64,000 nucleotides of DNA from JBMNUM01 sp050946275 (GCA_050946275.1 JBMNUM010000006.1:1-64000), one strand, 5' to 3'. Counted from the first letter of the stretch, positions 44,025 through 52,367 are shown. Numbers and translations are program-made. Notes: generated from the letters alone by a model not told the origin.

Positions 44025-44525
44025 TTAGCGCTTGAAGTCCTCGGGGTCGATGTTCTCGATGTACTCGTGAAACGCCTCGATCTCGCGCTCGCGGATGTCA
44101 TCGTGCTGGGCGTTGAAGGGAATCGAGGCCGCGATGAACACGGGGGACTCCACGTACATCGGTGCTTTCGCGCGCAGGGACAGCGCCAACGCGTCGCTCG
44201 GACGGGCGTCGATCTCGTAAACCGTGCCATCCTGCTCGACGATGAGACGGGCGAAGAACGTCAAGCCGTCGACCCGGTCGATGACCATGCCGGTAATCTT
44301 GCCGCCGAGTGCGTCGATGGCGTCCAAGGTGAGGTCATGCGTCTGAGGGCGCTCCTTCGATTTGCCCTCGATTGCCAAGCTGATGGCGAGAGCCTCGGGC
44401 ATGCCGATGTAAATGGGGAGCACGCGCGGCTCGGCATCCGCGTCCACGAACGGGCGGAGCACAACGACCGACTTATCGGGGGCTGCGCCGAGCAACAGGG
44501 CTTCTATCGAAACAGGTATCAACAT
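44025..44525 (-). CDS. BFN-domain (bifunctional nuclease/DUF151) protein
   Basis: A 166-residue protein with a bifunctional-nuclease domain: VVVLRPFVDADAEPRVLPIYIG, EALAISLAIEG, the RPQTHDL turn and DARPSDALALSLRAKAPMYV are the conserved blocks. Plant and bacterial members show RNase/DNase activity in vitro; the cellular role in bacteria is not settled. A C-terminal acidic extension of about 30 residues is present. GTAGGTGAG precedes the ATG. It converges on the M23-like gene with only 12 bp between the stop codons. Confidence 0.85.
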   Translation of the reverse strand: MLIPVSIEALLLGAAPDKSVVVLRPFVDADAEPRVLPIYIGMPEALAISLAIEGKSKERPQTHDLTLDAIDALGGKITGMVIDRVDGLTFFARLIVEQDGTVYEIDARPSDALALSLRAKAPMYVESPVFIAASIPFNAQHDDIREREIEAFHEYIENIDPEDFKR

Positions 44526-44710
44526 ATCAACTCACCTACAATTAAGGATATACCAAAACGCCCGGTAAACCAGGGTTGACATTCTGCAAGACACCCGAAC
44601 GACCGACGGGACCACCGGCGCTGGACGGCGTGGTCGGCTCTTGGGGCTCGCTGCGGGAGACGTGTCCCCGTCGGCGGGAGAAATCTGCCGTATGCCGCTG
44701 GGCGGCTCGA

Positions 44711-44759
44711 CCGCTTGACCGAAGCCGCGTGCTGGTATACCTTAATCAAGCGGTTTTTT
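44711..44759 (+). promoter_or_regulatory. tRNA-Ile promoter nested in a terminator-like hairpin
   Basis: TTGACC (44715-44720) and TATACC (44736-44741; 15-nt spacer, TG-extended) or TACCTT (17-nt spacer) form the likely promoter. It sits inside CCGCTTGA (44711-44718)/TCAAGCGG (44746-44753) followed by TTTTTT, a hairpin that could stop transcripts arriving from upstream. Confidence 0.5.
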
Positions 44760-44763
44760 GTAA

Positions 44764-44840
<77 letters not shown>

Positions 44841-44849
44841 TGAACCTTC

Positions 44850-44875
44850 ACGCAACCCACTTCGGTGGGTTGCGT
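44850..44875 (+). terminator. Hairpin after tRNA-Ile
   Basis: ACGCAACCCAC/GTGGGTTGCGT, a perfect 11-bp stem with a TTCG tetraloop, followed by TGT. A second smaller stem CGCGGATT/AATCCGCG lies just downstream, before tRNA-Ala. It may act as a terminator or an RNA-processing stem. Confidence 0.55.
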
Positions 44876-44922
44876 TGTATCAGGGCAAAATCGCCGCGGA
44901 TTCCCAGAAATCCGCGACATAC

Positions 44923-44998
44923 GGGGGTATAGCTCAGCTGGGAGAGCGCGGGCTTTGCAAGCCTGAGGTCAGGGGTTCGAGCCCCCTTACCTCCACCA
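44923..44998 (+). tRNA. tRNA-Ala (anticodon UGC)
   Basis: A 76-nt gene with encoded CCA. Acceptor GGGGGTA/TACCTCC (one G-U), anticodon loop TTTGCAA (UGC) and T-arm GGGGTTCGAGCCCCC are intact. Its last 20 nt, from T-loop G57 to CCA, are repeated at 45143-45162. Confidence 0.97.
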
Positions 44999-45196
44999 AT
45001 AACAAGACGGGTGCCAAGCGGCACCCGTTTTCATTTCCGTGGGAGTTGCGGGGGCTCGAACCCGCAAGGGAACGACAGCCGGGGGGCTGTCGTTGGCCGA
45101 GCCGGAGGCGAGGACCTACGGGATTTGCAGGGCAAATACCGTGAGCCCCCTTACCTCCACCAATAACAAGACGGGTGCCAAGCGGCACCCGTTTTC
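44979..45196 (+). repeat. tRNA-Ala-associated structured element with duplicated tRNA 3' end
   Basis: An exact 54-bp direct repeat (44979-45032 and 45143-45196) holds the tRNA-Ala 3' end from G57 through CCA plus its terminator. The 110 bp between contain an inverted T-arm copy (GGGGGCTCGAACCCGC, 45050-45065) and three stems: AACGACAGCC/GGCTGTCGTT (45071-45094), GGCCGAGCC..GGCGAGGACC (45095-45116), and ACGG..ATTTGC/GCAAAT..CCGT (45118-45142). The arrangement equals that after tRNA-Leu at 4680-4862. Confidence 0.82.
45007..45032 (+). terminator. tRNA-Ala terminator (first copy)
   Basis: ACGGGTGCC/GGCACCCGT with an AAGC loop and TTTC tail. An identical copy follows the duplicated tRNA 3' end at 45171-45196, so the tRNA and element each have one. 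Confidence 0.8.
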
Positions 45197-45211
45197 GTTT
45201 GAGTGTATTTG

Positions 45212-45439
45212 CTACAGGCTCTGCCCGCATATCGGGCAGTAGTTTATTGGGATGTAGACGCGGTCGAAGTCGCCCTCGGTGTCGCTGTAGGTCGCCACGA
45301 CGCACAGGCGAGGCGGATACTCCTGCGTGATGTAAGGATCGAACCCCGTGTTCATATAGCATGCGTCGCCACTTTCCATCGTGAAGGCAAGAGCGGGGAT
45401 GTCCATTTTATCGGCGTAGCTATCGCAATACATGCACAT
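45212..45439 (-). CDS. Small zinc-ribbon-like protein
   Basis: A 75-residue protein with CxxC near the N-terminus (MCMYC) and CPICG near the C-terminus, a spacing that suggests a zinc ribbon. No family is recognised. AAGGAG sits 6 nt before the ATG, supporting real translation. It ends 15 bp from the tRNA-Ala-associated element, converging with it. Confidence 0.6.
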   Translation of the reverse strand: MCMYCDSYADKMDIPALAFTMESGDACYMNTGFDPYITQEYPPRLCVVATYSDTEGDFDRVYIPINYCPICGQSL

Positions 45440-45644
45440 GGGGTCTCCTTGTCGAATTCTTAATCAGGGTGCTGGGAGGCGGTATGGCGCCCGAACCCCA
45501 TTGTACGCCGTCTTTGCCTTCGCCTCCTGTGCGGGGGACATCTTTAACATGCAGCATTCCGGTTATCCCTTCCGTCTGCTGCTGTGCCTTTAGAGCATTA
45601 CCTGTAAGTTCTTTTGCCCTATCGCTCGAGGGCAGGTGGCCAAT

Positions 45645-46763
45645 ATGAGGAAAGCCATACCGGTACTGCTCATTTCCTTGATGACGGTGATGTTCGCGGT
45701 CGGATGTTCCGGCTCAGTCTCCACGTCGAACGACGCCGGGTCTTACGCCGACCTTCTTTTCGATACGTCACGCGTTCACACGATAGAGGTCAGCATGTCC
45801 GATGGTGACAGGGCCGACCAGCTGGCGAACCCAACGGATAAGACCAAGTACGAGGCCGACGTTACGGTTGATGGCGAGACGATCGAAGACGTCTCGTTCC
45901 AAGCCAAGGGCAACTCGAGCCTGTTCTTCATGGTCGATGTCGGTAGGGACAAGTATAGCTACGCGATTAACTTCGGCAAGCACGTAGAGGGACAGACCTT
46001 TCACGGCTTGGACAAGATGAACTTGCAGAACAACTTCGTCGACGGCTCGGCGATGAAGGAGTACATGACGTACTGGCTATTTCGCAAGATGGGAGTGGAT
46101 GCGCCCCTGGCCTCATTTGCATGGTTGACCGTGAACGGGGAGGACCAAGGACTCTACACGGCACTCGAGGACGTCGACGACAGTTTCCTCGAGAGAACAA
46201 CAGCTGGCGAGGGGACGCTCTACAAGCCCGAAGGATCGAGCATGGCGTTGAGCGATGAGGAGATGGAGCGCATCAAGGCGGGCAACAGCGCGTCTCATGA
46301 CAGCGCCTTCGGGACCTTCCCCCCGGAAGCCAAGAGCTTCACCGATATCGACGGCATCGCGGTCATCAACGCGGGCATCGACTCTCCGCTCGGGGGAACC
46401 GTGAACGAAGACCGCCCGATGTGGCGTTGGATCCTGTCTGACGAAAGGTATCTCGACGAGTATCACGACGTGCTATCGGAGTTGGTGGCCATCATTGATT
46501 CCGGGGAGTTCGAGGCAGAGTCGGGTAGGGTGTCAGAGCTCATCCTCCCGTACATAGAGAAGGATCCGAAGGCGGTTTTCACGGCAGAAGAAGCCGCAAA
46601 AGCCCAGGCGACGATAAATGAGATCACGAAGCTGAGGGCCGAGAGCGTGCGGAGGCAGCTGAGCGGCGAGCTTGCGTCAAAAACGGATTTGCAGGAAGCG
46701 GGCGACAAGGTCGACGCGTCGGGAATCTCCATCGCAGATATGGGCACGCTTGCCAGTCTGTAA
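45645..46763 (+). CDS. CotH-family lipoprotein with internal deletion
   Basis: A 372-residue exported protein. Signal sequence and lipobox FAVGC predict lipidation. The N-terminal half shows CotH motifs (VSFQAKGNSSL, YAINFGKHVEGQTFHGLDKMNLQNNF, MTYWLFRKMGVDAP). The text then jumps from ERIKAGNSASHDS straight to AFGTFPPEA and IDSPLGGTVNEDRP, skipping the block with HNYYLYE and IPWDYNL that normally holds catalytic Asp residues of CotH kinases. The remaining C-terminus is collinear. An inactive or altered enzyme is likely. The ATG at 45645 is preferred over a GTG three codons earlier. Confidence 0.75.
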   Translation: MRKAIPVLLISLMTVMFAVGCSGSVSTSNDAGSYADLLFDTSRVHTIEVSMSDGDRADQLANPTDKTKYEADVTVDGETIEDVSFQAKGNSSLFFMVDVGRDKYSYAINFGKHVEGQTFHGLDKMNLQNNFVDGSAMKEYMTYWLFRKMGVDAPLASFAWLTVNGEDQGLYTALEDVDDSFLERTTAGEGTLYKPEGSSMALSDEEMERIKAGNSASHDSAFGTFPPEAKSFTDIDGIAVINAGIDSPLGGTVNEDRPMWRWILSDERYLDEYHDVLSELVAIIDSGEFEAESGRVSELILPYIEKDPKAVFTAEEAAKAQATINEITKLRAESVRRQLSGELASKTDLQEAGDKVDASGISIADMGTLASL

Positions 46764-46871
46764 ATCGGGTCGTGGCAACCGAGAATGAGCTGCCCTCGAC
46801 GCGCGGCAGGGCACGGCCACTTCAAATCAGTACAATAGGGAAAGCAATGCATTCGAGAGAAAGCGGGAGAC

Positions 46872-47945
46872 ATGAGCGAGTTCAAGACTGATTTCCTGAA
46901 GCAGATCGTCGAGACGCCCTCGGTTACGGGCACGGAGTGGCGCGTGGCCGAGCTCGTGCGACAGCGCCTTGGCGGCGTGGCCGACGAGATCGACACCGAT
47001 GTCATGGGAAGCGTGCATGCGCGCCTGAACGGCACCGATGAGAATGCCCCCACGGTCTTGATCGCCGCTCACATGGATGAGATCGGCCTCATGGTGACCT
47101 ACATCTCCGACGAGGGCTTCCTCTCGTTCTCCTCCGTCGGCGGTGTGGACGCTGGTCTTCTGCCCGGCCTGCGCGTGGACGTGCACACGACCGGAGGCGT
47201 GCTCCGCGGCGTCGTGGGCCGCATGCCCATCCACCTCGTTCCCGCCGATGACCGCAAGAACGTCGCTCCCATGGACAAGCTGTGCATCGACGTGGGTCTT
47301 CCGGCCGACGAGGTCAAGGCCCGCGTGCGCATTGGAGACACTATCACCTACGGCGTGGGATTCGAGGAGTTCGGAGCCAATCGGGCCGTGAGTCGCGCCT
47401 TCGACGACAAGGCCGGCGTCTTCATCGGCACGCGTGTCATGGAGGAGCTGGCGGCTCGCGAGATGCGTCCTCGCGCGAGCTACGTGTTCGCCGCCACCGT
47501 TCAGGAGGAGATTGGCCTGCGAGGCGGCGAAACGAGCGCGTTCTCCGTCAACCCGACGATTGCGCTCGGCTTTGACGTGACGCACGCGACCGACTATCCC
47601 GGCATCGAGAAGACGAAGTTCGGCGATATCAAGCTCGGCGCTGGCCCCGTCATCGCGCGTGGGCCCAACATCAACCCCATCGTGTTCGACCGCATGGTGA
47701 AGGCCGCCGAGGACGAGGGCATCGCGTATCAGATCGAGGCAGAGCCGCGCGTTACCGGAACCGATGCTGGCGCGATGCAGGTGCAGCGCGGCGGCATCGC
47801 AACGGGTCTCGTCTCGCTTCCGCTGCGCTACATGCACACGCCCACCGAGGTCATCAGCCTTGATGATGTCGAAGGGTGCATCAAGCTGCTCGCACGGTTC
47901 ATCGAAGACCTTGATGCCGGCGTCTCGTTCATTCCCGGCTGCTGA
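46872..47945 (+). CDS. M42-family aminopeptidase
   Basis: A 357-residue dinuclear zinc peptidase. Metal ligands are visible in AAHMDEIG (His, Asp), SRAFDDKAG (bridging Asp), VQEEIGLRGG (catalytic and ligand Glu), GFDVTHATD (Asp) and RYMHTP (His). M42 enzymes (glutamyl aminopeptidase, PepA/TET-like) form large dodecamers that trim peptides in the cytoplasm. A TACAAT lies upstream and GGGAG precedes the ATG. Confidence 0.92.
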   Translation: MSEFKTDFLKQIVETPSVTGTEWRVAELVRQRLGGVADEIDTDVMGSVHARLNGTDENAPTVLIAAHMDEIGLMVTYISDEGFLSFSSVGGVDAGLLPGLRVDVHTTGGVLRGVVGRMPIHLVPADDRKNVAPMDKLCIDVGLPADEVKARVRIGDTITYGVGFEEFGANRAVSRAFDDKAGVFIGTRVMEELAAREMRPRASYVFAATVQEEIGLRGGETSAFSVNPTIALGFDVTHATDYPGIEKTKFGDIKLGAGPVIARGPNINPIVFDRMVKAAEDEGIAYQIEAEPRVTGTDAGAMQVQRGGIATGLVSLPLRYMHTPTEVISLDDVEGCIKLLARFIEDLDAGVSFIPGC

Positions 47946-47949
47946 ACCT

Positions 47950-48008
47950 GACAATCACGTCAGACGTGTTTGTCCTGGCAGAGGGGTTTGATCCCTCTGC
48001 CAGGTTTT
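47950..48008. terminator. Dispersed palindrome plus terminator between M42 and bioB genes
   Basis: GACAATCACGTC/GACGTGTTTGTC (47950-47974, one mismatch) belongs to the CTGACAAACACGTC family. It is followed by a 12-bp perfect stem CCTGGCAGAGGG/CCCTCTGCCAGG (47974-48004) and TTTT, a strong plus-strand terminator that may also end bioB. Confidence 0.8.
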
Positions 48009-48011
48009 CTG

Positions 48012-49019
48012 CTATTTCCAGTCTGGGGAGGTGTCGCGGCCGAGTTTGTCCAGCATCTGCCGGTCCACCTCGACCGATGAGCTGGTCGTCGTGAGCATGT
48101 TCCCCGTGATAGTGGCGCTTGCGCCATAGGAGAAGACCCGCTCGCCCCAGCCGCTGAGCAACGAGCGGCCACCGGCCAGGCGGATGTGCGCCTCGGGGTT
48201 GATGAAGCGGAAGATAGCCGCAGCTCGCAGCACCTCGTCCTCCGGAAGAGGCTCGAGCTTCTCGAGCGGCGTGCCGGGAATCGCCGACAGCACGTTGAGG
48301 GGAATCGAGCGAACATCCAGCTCGGCGAGGGCGAGCGCCATGTCGACGCGGTCCTCGCGGGTCTCGCCCATGCCGATGATGCCGCCGGAGCACACCTCGA
48401 GGCCAGCTTTCTGAGCTGCGCGGATCGTCGCGATCTTCTCGTCGAACGCGTGTGTCGTGCAAATCTGCGGGAAGAAGTGCCGCGATGTCTCGATGTTGCA
48501 GTGATACCGCGTGACGCCCGCGTCGTGCAGCTGCTCGAGCTGCTCACGCGCAAGTAGCCCCATCGAGGCGCACAGATTGAGCCTCGTCGCTGAACGCATC
48601 TGCCGGTACGCCTCGAGAGCCTGCTTGAAATCCTTGCCGGACATGCGCTTTCCCGAGGTGACGAGGGCGAATCGATTCACCTCGGCATTTTCGATTTCAC
48701 GAGAAACGGCGACGATCTCGTCGACGGCCATCATGCCATGCACGTCGCAATCCGTCTTATGCCGACCCGATTGCGCGCAGAAGGCGCAATCCTCCGAGCA
48801 ACGCCCGGAGCGAGCGGCGAGGATGGCGCACAGGTCGACGTGCTCGCCAACGCACGCGCGCCTGATCTCGTTCGCTGCCGAACCGAGATGCTCGAGCGGT
48901 GCTTCGAGCAGGAAGGCAAGGTCGTCGGCGCGCGTCAGGCGCCTGCCCTCGATAATCTCGCGGGCGATGGCGTCACAGCCACCGCCCGCGTTGTCAGATG
49001 CAACCAAACGGCCCGTCAT
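48012..49019 (-). CDS. bioB: Biotin synthase
   Basis: A 335-residue radical-SAM enzyme converting dethiobiotin to biotin. CSEDCAFC binds the [4Fe-4S] cluster; LCASMG, YHCNIETS and the IRLAGGR Arg complete the [2Fe-2S] site. No other biotin genes are in the window, so dethiobiotin may be imported. The product would serve BCCP (AccB) encoded at 61304. It overlaps the DUF1653 gene by 4 bp (ATGA). Confidence 0.94.
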   Translation of the reverse strand: MTGRLVASDNAGGGCDAIAREIIEGRRLTRADDLAFLLEAPLEHLGSAANEIRRACVGEHVDLCAILAARSGRCSEDCAFCAQSGRHKTDCDVHGMMAVDEIVAVSREIENAEVNRFALVTSGKRMSGKDFKQALEAYRQMRSATRLNLCASMGLLAREQLEQLHDAGVTRYHCNIETSRHFFPQICTTHAFDEKIATIRAAQKAGLEVCSGGIIGMGETREDRVDMALALAELDVRSIPLNVLSAIPGTPLEKLEPLPEDEVLRAAAIFRFINPEAHIRLAGGRSLLSGWGERVFSYGASATITGNMLTTTSSSVEVDRQMLDKLGRDTSPDWK

Positions 49020-49279
49020 CGCTCTCCCTCATCTCGATGCGCCGCGCTTGGGATGTCGAGCAGCTCGAAGCGGTATCGCTGCTCCACATCCGGATACTTC
49101 TCGTGGTCCACCTCGCTCAGGAACAAGTCGAGCGGCCGTGCCCACAGAGAGCCGTCTCCGTAGAGCTTTCGATATATGACGAGCTCCTCGTCGGTCTCGG
49201 AGTGGCGTGCCACATCCTCGACGAGATAGCAATCTCCCTTGAAATGCCGATACACCCGGTGGAGCTGGATTTCGCGCAT
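49016..49279 (-). CDS. DUF1653 protein
   Basis: An 87-residue DUF1653 protein: VYRHFKGDCYLVEDVARHSETDEELVIYRKLYGDGSLWARPLDLF is the family's core, a small beta-rich domain of unknown function. CGGAGGA precedes the ATG at 49279 and overlaps the end of the upstream lipoprotein gene. It forms a lipoprotein-DUF1653-bioB unit. Confidence 0.88.
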   Translation of the reverse strand: MREIQLHRVYRHFKGDCYLVEDVARHSETDEELVIYRKLYGDGSLWARPLDLFLSEVDHEKYPDVEQRYRFELLDIPSAAHRDEGER

Positions 49280-49280
49280 G

Positions 49281-49799
49281 CTATTCCTCCGGGACGGCGA
49301 CCGACAGCGTGCTCAGCACGGTCTGCACGGGCTCGTCCGCATCGGTGATCTCGTACGCGGTCACGTACATGTAGTACTCGTCGTTGACCGGCGCGAAGTA
49401 GTACCGACTCGCGTTGTCGTTGAACTCGAAGTCCACGGGAATCCACGTGGTCTCGCCGATCACGATCGGGTCGCTCGGCTTGGAGTTGTAGTAGCTCGCG
49501 CGCTCGACGGCCTCGCCCTCGACGGTGTCGCCCTCGAACAGCTTCTCGCAGAAGATCTTCATGATCTGCTGGTCGTTGTCCTTCGACGCGATGGTCACAT
49601 AGGAATCGGACTCGTTGTCCTCCGCCCATCCGTCGGGCATATTGAACGATGCATACTGGATCGTCGTGGGCGTGCCGGGCGCATCGGGCGCCGCCGCACC
49701 ATTTCCTCCGTCGCTCGAGCCGCCGCAACCGAAGAGGCCGAGCGTCAGCACGAACGCGCATGCGATGACGATGCCAACCAGAAGCTTCTTGGATTTCAT
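49281..49799 (-). CDS. Putative lipoprotein of unknown function
   Basis: A 172-residue exported protein: MKSKKLLVG, hydrophobic core and lipobox LGLFGC, a Gly/Ala/Pro linker, then a beta-rich domain of about 130 residues (YASFNMPDGWAEDNESDSYVTIAS...) that looks like a small extracellular ligand-binding fold of unknown kind. AAGGAGGG precedes the ATG at 49799. First gene of the unit with DUF1653 and bioB. Confidence 0.7.
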   Translation of the reverse strand: MKSKKLLVGIVIACAFVLTLGLFGCGGSSDGGNGAAAPDAPGTPTTIQYASFNMPDGWAEDNESDSYVTIASKDNDQQIMKIFCEKLFEGDTVEGEAVERASYYNSKPSDPIVIGETTWIPVDFEFNDNASRYYFAPVNDEYYMYVTAYEITDADEPVQTVLSTLSVAVPEE

Positions 49800-49865
49800 A
49801 GCGCATCCCTCCTTCTCGGAAGTGCCTGCCATACCACCTCCATTGTCCCACGGATGAGTCATGTA

Positions 49866-49902
49866 GGACAGGGGCGAGACGGGCGGCCCGCCCCTTTGTC
49901 CC
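49866..49902. repeat. REP-like palindrome before the DEAD-box gene
   Basis: AGGACAGGGGCG pairs with CGCCCCTTTGTCC around an ACGGGCGG-like centre. It resembles the repeats at 7469 and 55376 and sits in a divergent promoter gap. Confidence 0.5.
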
Positions 49903-49994
49903 AGTCCCGTCGCCCGACTTGTCGCTGTTGCCGCACGGGAGTCACGGTATGTTGATTAGGACAGACCATAAACGCAGAAATCGAGAGAAATTTC

Positions 49995-51443
49995 ATGGAG
50001 AAGAAATTCAACGACCTGGGGCTCTCCGCCGACGTTCTCGCAGCGGTTGAGGAGATGGGCTACGAGACGCCCACCCCCGTTCAGGAGCAGACGATCCCGC
50101 TGGTGCTCGACCATAAGGATGTCGTGGGCGCCGCCCAGACAGGCACGGGTAAGACGGCGGCATTCGTGCTGCCCATCATGGATTTGCTGCAGCAGCGCGC
50201 CGACGCTTTCTACGCGGAGTGGAAAGAGCAGCAGCGCAAGCGCGAGGAGGCCGACCGCCGCAATGCGGAAAAGCGCGAGGCAGAGGCCAAGAAGGCCGCC
50301 AAGGACGATAAGGACGGCAAGGGCGAGAAATCCGACAAGGACGGTAAGCCCGGCAAGAAGAAGCGCCGCAAGAAGAAGAAAGCGCCGAAGCGCAAGGGCC
50401 CGTTCGCGCTCATCATCACCCCGACGCGCGAGCTCGCGCAGCAAATCGACGACGTATCTGCCACCGTTGCCGAGCACACGCGCCTGCGCGTGCTCACCAT
50501 CGTCGGCGGCAAGAAATACGGTCCGCAGATCGAGGGCATCCAGAAGGGCATCGACGTGCTCGTCGCCACGCCCGGCAGGCTCATCGACCTCATGAACCAG
50601 GATGCCGTCGACCTCACGAAGGTCGAGTTCCTCGTTCTCGACGAGGCAGACCGCATGCTCGACATGGGCTTCTGGCCGAGCGTTCGCAAGATCGTCGCAG
50701 CCGTGCCCGAGGAGCGCCAGACGCTGCTGTTCTCGGCGACCCTTTCCAAGGACATCATGAATTCGACGCACTCGCTGCTCAAGGACCCCGAGTTCGTCGA
50801 GATCGCGCACAAGGGCGAGACGGCGGACACGGTCGAGCAGTACGTCATGCCGGTCAGCCAGACGCAGAAGAACGACCTGCTCCAGGCGCTGCTCGAGGAG
50901 AAGGGCGGCACGCGCATCCTCGTGTTCACGCGCACGAAGCGACGTGCCGACATGTGCGCCCGCAGGCTCAAGAAGGCCTCTCTGCGCGCCGACTCGATCC
51001 ACGCGGATAAGACGCAGGCCCAGCGCACGCGCATCCTCGAGGACTTCAAGCGCGGCAAGATCGACATCCTCATCGCGACCGACGTGCTTGCGCGCGGCAT
51101 CGACGTGAGCGAGGTCGGCTATGTGGTGAACTACGATGTGCCGCTCAACCCCGAGGACTACGTGCACCGCATCGGCCGCACGGGCCGCGCCGGCGAGAAC
51201 GGCATGGCCTTCACCTTCGTGGCCGTCGACGAGATCACGGCGTTTCGCGAGATCGAGTATTTCACGAAGAAGATCATCGACGTGTACGACCTCGAGGACT
51301 TCCCGTACAGCGACAACCGCATCGTGCCCAAGCCCGACCGCAGCCCTGAGCGCGGACGCACCGCAAGCGGAAAGCGCAAGATGGCCTTCAGCGGCTCGCG
51401 CCAGCGCCGAGGAGGTTATCCCGGCCGAGGAAGGCGCCGCTAA
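49995..51443 (+). CDS. DEAD-box RNA helicase with a charged insert
   Basis: A 482-residue ATP-dependent RNA helicase. Motifs: Q motif (F-DLGLS..ETPTPVQ), AQTGTGKT (Walker A, 47-54), PTRELAQQ, TPGR, LDEADRML, SAT, and HRIGRTGR. Between Walker A and PTREL a Lys/Glu/Asp-rich segment of about 65 residues (about 68-134) is inserted, with no predicted fold. The C-terminus is Arg/Gly-rich. Likely roles are cold-stress ribosome assembly or mRNA turnover. Family start at 49995; ribosome site is weak (AGAGA). Confidence 0.9.
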   Translation: MEKKFNDLGLSADVLAAVEEMGYETPTPVQEQTIPLVLDHKDVVGAAQTGTGKTAAFVLPIMDLLQQRADAFYAEWKEQQRKREEADRRNAEKREAEAKKAAKDDKDGKGEKSDKDGKPGKKKRRKKKKAPKRKGPFALIITPTRELAQQIDDVSATVAEHTRLRVLTIVGGKKYGPQIEGIQKGIDVLVATPGRLIDLMNQDAVDLTKVEFLVLDEADRMLDMGFWPSVRKIVAAVPEERQTLLFSATLSKDIMNSTHSLLKDPEFVEIAHKGETADTVEQYVMPVSQTQKNDLLQALLEEKGGTRILVFTRTKRRADMCARRLKKASLRADSIHADKTQAQRTRILEDFKRGKIDILIATDVLARGIDVSEVGYVVNYDVPLNPEDYVHRIGRTGRAGENGMAFTFVAVDEITAFREIEYFTKKIIDVYDLEDFPYSDNRIVPKPDRSPERGRTASGKRKMAFSGSRQRRGGYPGRGRRR

Positions 51444-51446
51444 AAA

Positions 51447-51475
51447 CTGACAAACACGTCAGGCGTGTTTGCCAG
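51447..51475. repeat. Dispersed palindrome after the DEAD-box gene
   Basis: CTGACAAACACGTC/GGCGTGTTTGCCAG, 14-bp arms with two mismatches that leave G-U pairs in RNA. It begins 3 nt after the stop codon. Confidence 0.7.
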
Positions 51476-51571
51476 GTTGGTCTCTGTTTGTCCCGCTATC
51501 GTCCCTCGGTATGAGTGTCGGCGGGGGTAAGCTATTGCCAGCTCGCACAACCGATATCCGAGGGAGGATTC

Positions 51572-52321
51572 ATGGACCAGCTTGCACGCGATCTTGCGAC
51601 GTTTCGCACGTGGGTGGAGGAATGCCCTCCCGGGAAAATGGTGTTCTTCGGAGGCGCTGGTGTCTCCACGGAAAGCGGCATCCCCGACTTCCGCGGCACC
51701 GGGGGGCTGTACTCGCAGAAGTACGGCGACATCTCGCCCGAGGAGATGGTTTCGCGCTCGTTCTTTGACGCTCATCCTGAGAAATTCTACGAGTTCTACT
51801 TCGACCGCATGCTCTGCCTCGATATCCAACCCAACCAGGCGCATCGCAAGCTCGCCGAGCTCGAGCGCGAGGGCACGTTGCGCGCGGTCATCACGCAGAA
51901 CGTGGATGGTCTGCACCAGAAGGCTGGGAGCAAGACGGTCTGGGAGCTACATGGCAGCCAGCTCACGAATCACTGCATGGAATGCGGCGCCGAGTACGAT
52001 CTCGAGGAGCTGGTGAAGCTGCACGACCAGTCGCCCACGGGCGTGCCGAAGTGTCCCGAGTGCGGCGGCATCGTGAAACCCGACGTCGTGCTCTTTGAAG
52101 AGGGGCTCGACACGCGCGTGCTCGAGGGCGCGGTCGATGCCATCCGGGCGGCCGACCTGTTCGTCATCGCCGGATCGTCGCTCGTCGTGTACCCCGCTGC
52201 GGGCCTCATCGATTACTTCTCCGGCGAGCATCTCGTGATCGTCAACCTGCAGCCGACCCCGCGTGACCGCCATGCCGACCTCTGCCTCCAGGCACGCGTC
52301 GGCGAGGTCTTCGACTTCTAG
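51572..52321 (+). CDS. cobB: Sirtuin-type NAD-dependent protein deacylase
   Basis: A 249-residue Sir2 protein. GGAGVSTESGIPDFRG binds NAD, TQNVDGLH and the ELHGS His are catalytic, and CMEC plus CPEC form the zinc site. It removes acetyl (or other acyl) groups from lysines, for example on acetyl-CoA synthetase. AGGGAGGA precedes the ATG at 51572. It lacks the Tyr/Arg pair of desuccinylases at the expected place, so deacetylation is likelier. Confidence 0.9.
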   Translation: MDQLARDLATFRTWVEECPPGKMVFFGGAGVSTESGIPDFRGTGGLYSQKYGDISPEEMVSRSFFDAHPEKFYEFYFDRMLCLDIQPNQAHRKLAELEREGTLRAVITQNVDGLHQKAGSKTVWELHGSQLTNHCMECGAEYDLEELVKLHDQSPTGVPKCPECGGIVKPDVVLFEEGLDTRVLEGAVDAIRAADLFVIAGSSLVVYPAAGLIDYFSGEHLVIVNLQPTPRDRHADLCLQARVGEVFDF

Positions 52322-52331
52322 CCGCTCGAAC

Positions 52332-52367
52332 GAGTCGAGGGACTGTCTTCCAGCTCATCCGTATAAT
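52332..52367 (+). promoter_or_regulatory. Degenerate palindrome and -10 box before the PAP2 gene
   Basis: GAGTCGAGGGAC/GTCTTCCAGCTC (52332-52356) is a weak relative of the palindrome at 9208-9240 and probably follows the sirtuin stop. TATAAT at 52362-52367 lies 35 nt before the PAP2 ATG; no -35 was seen. Confidence 0.45.
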
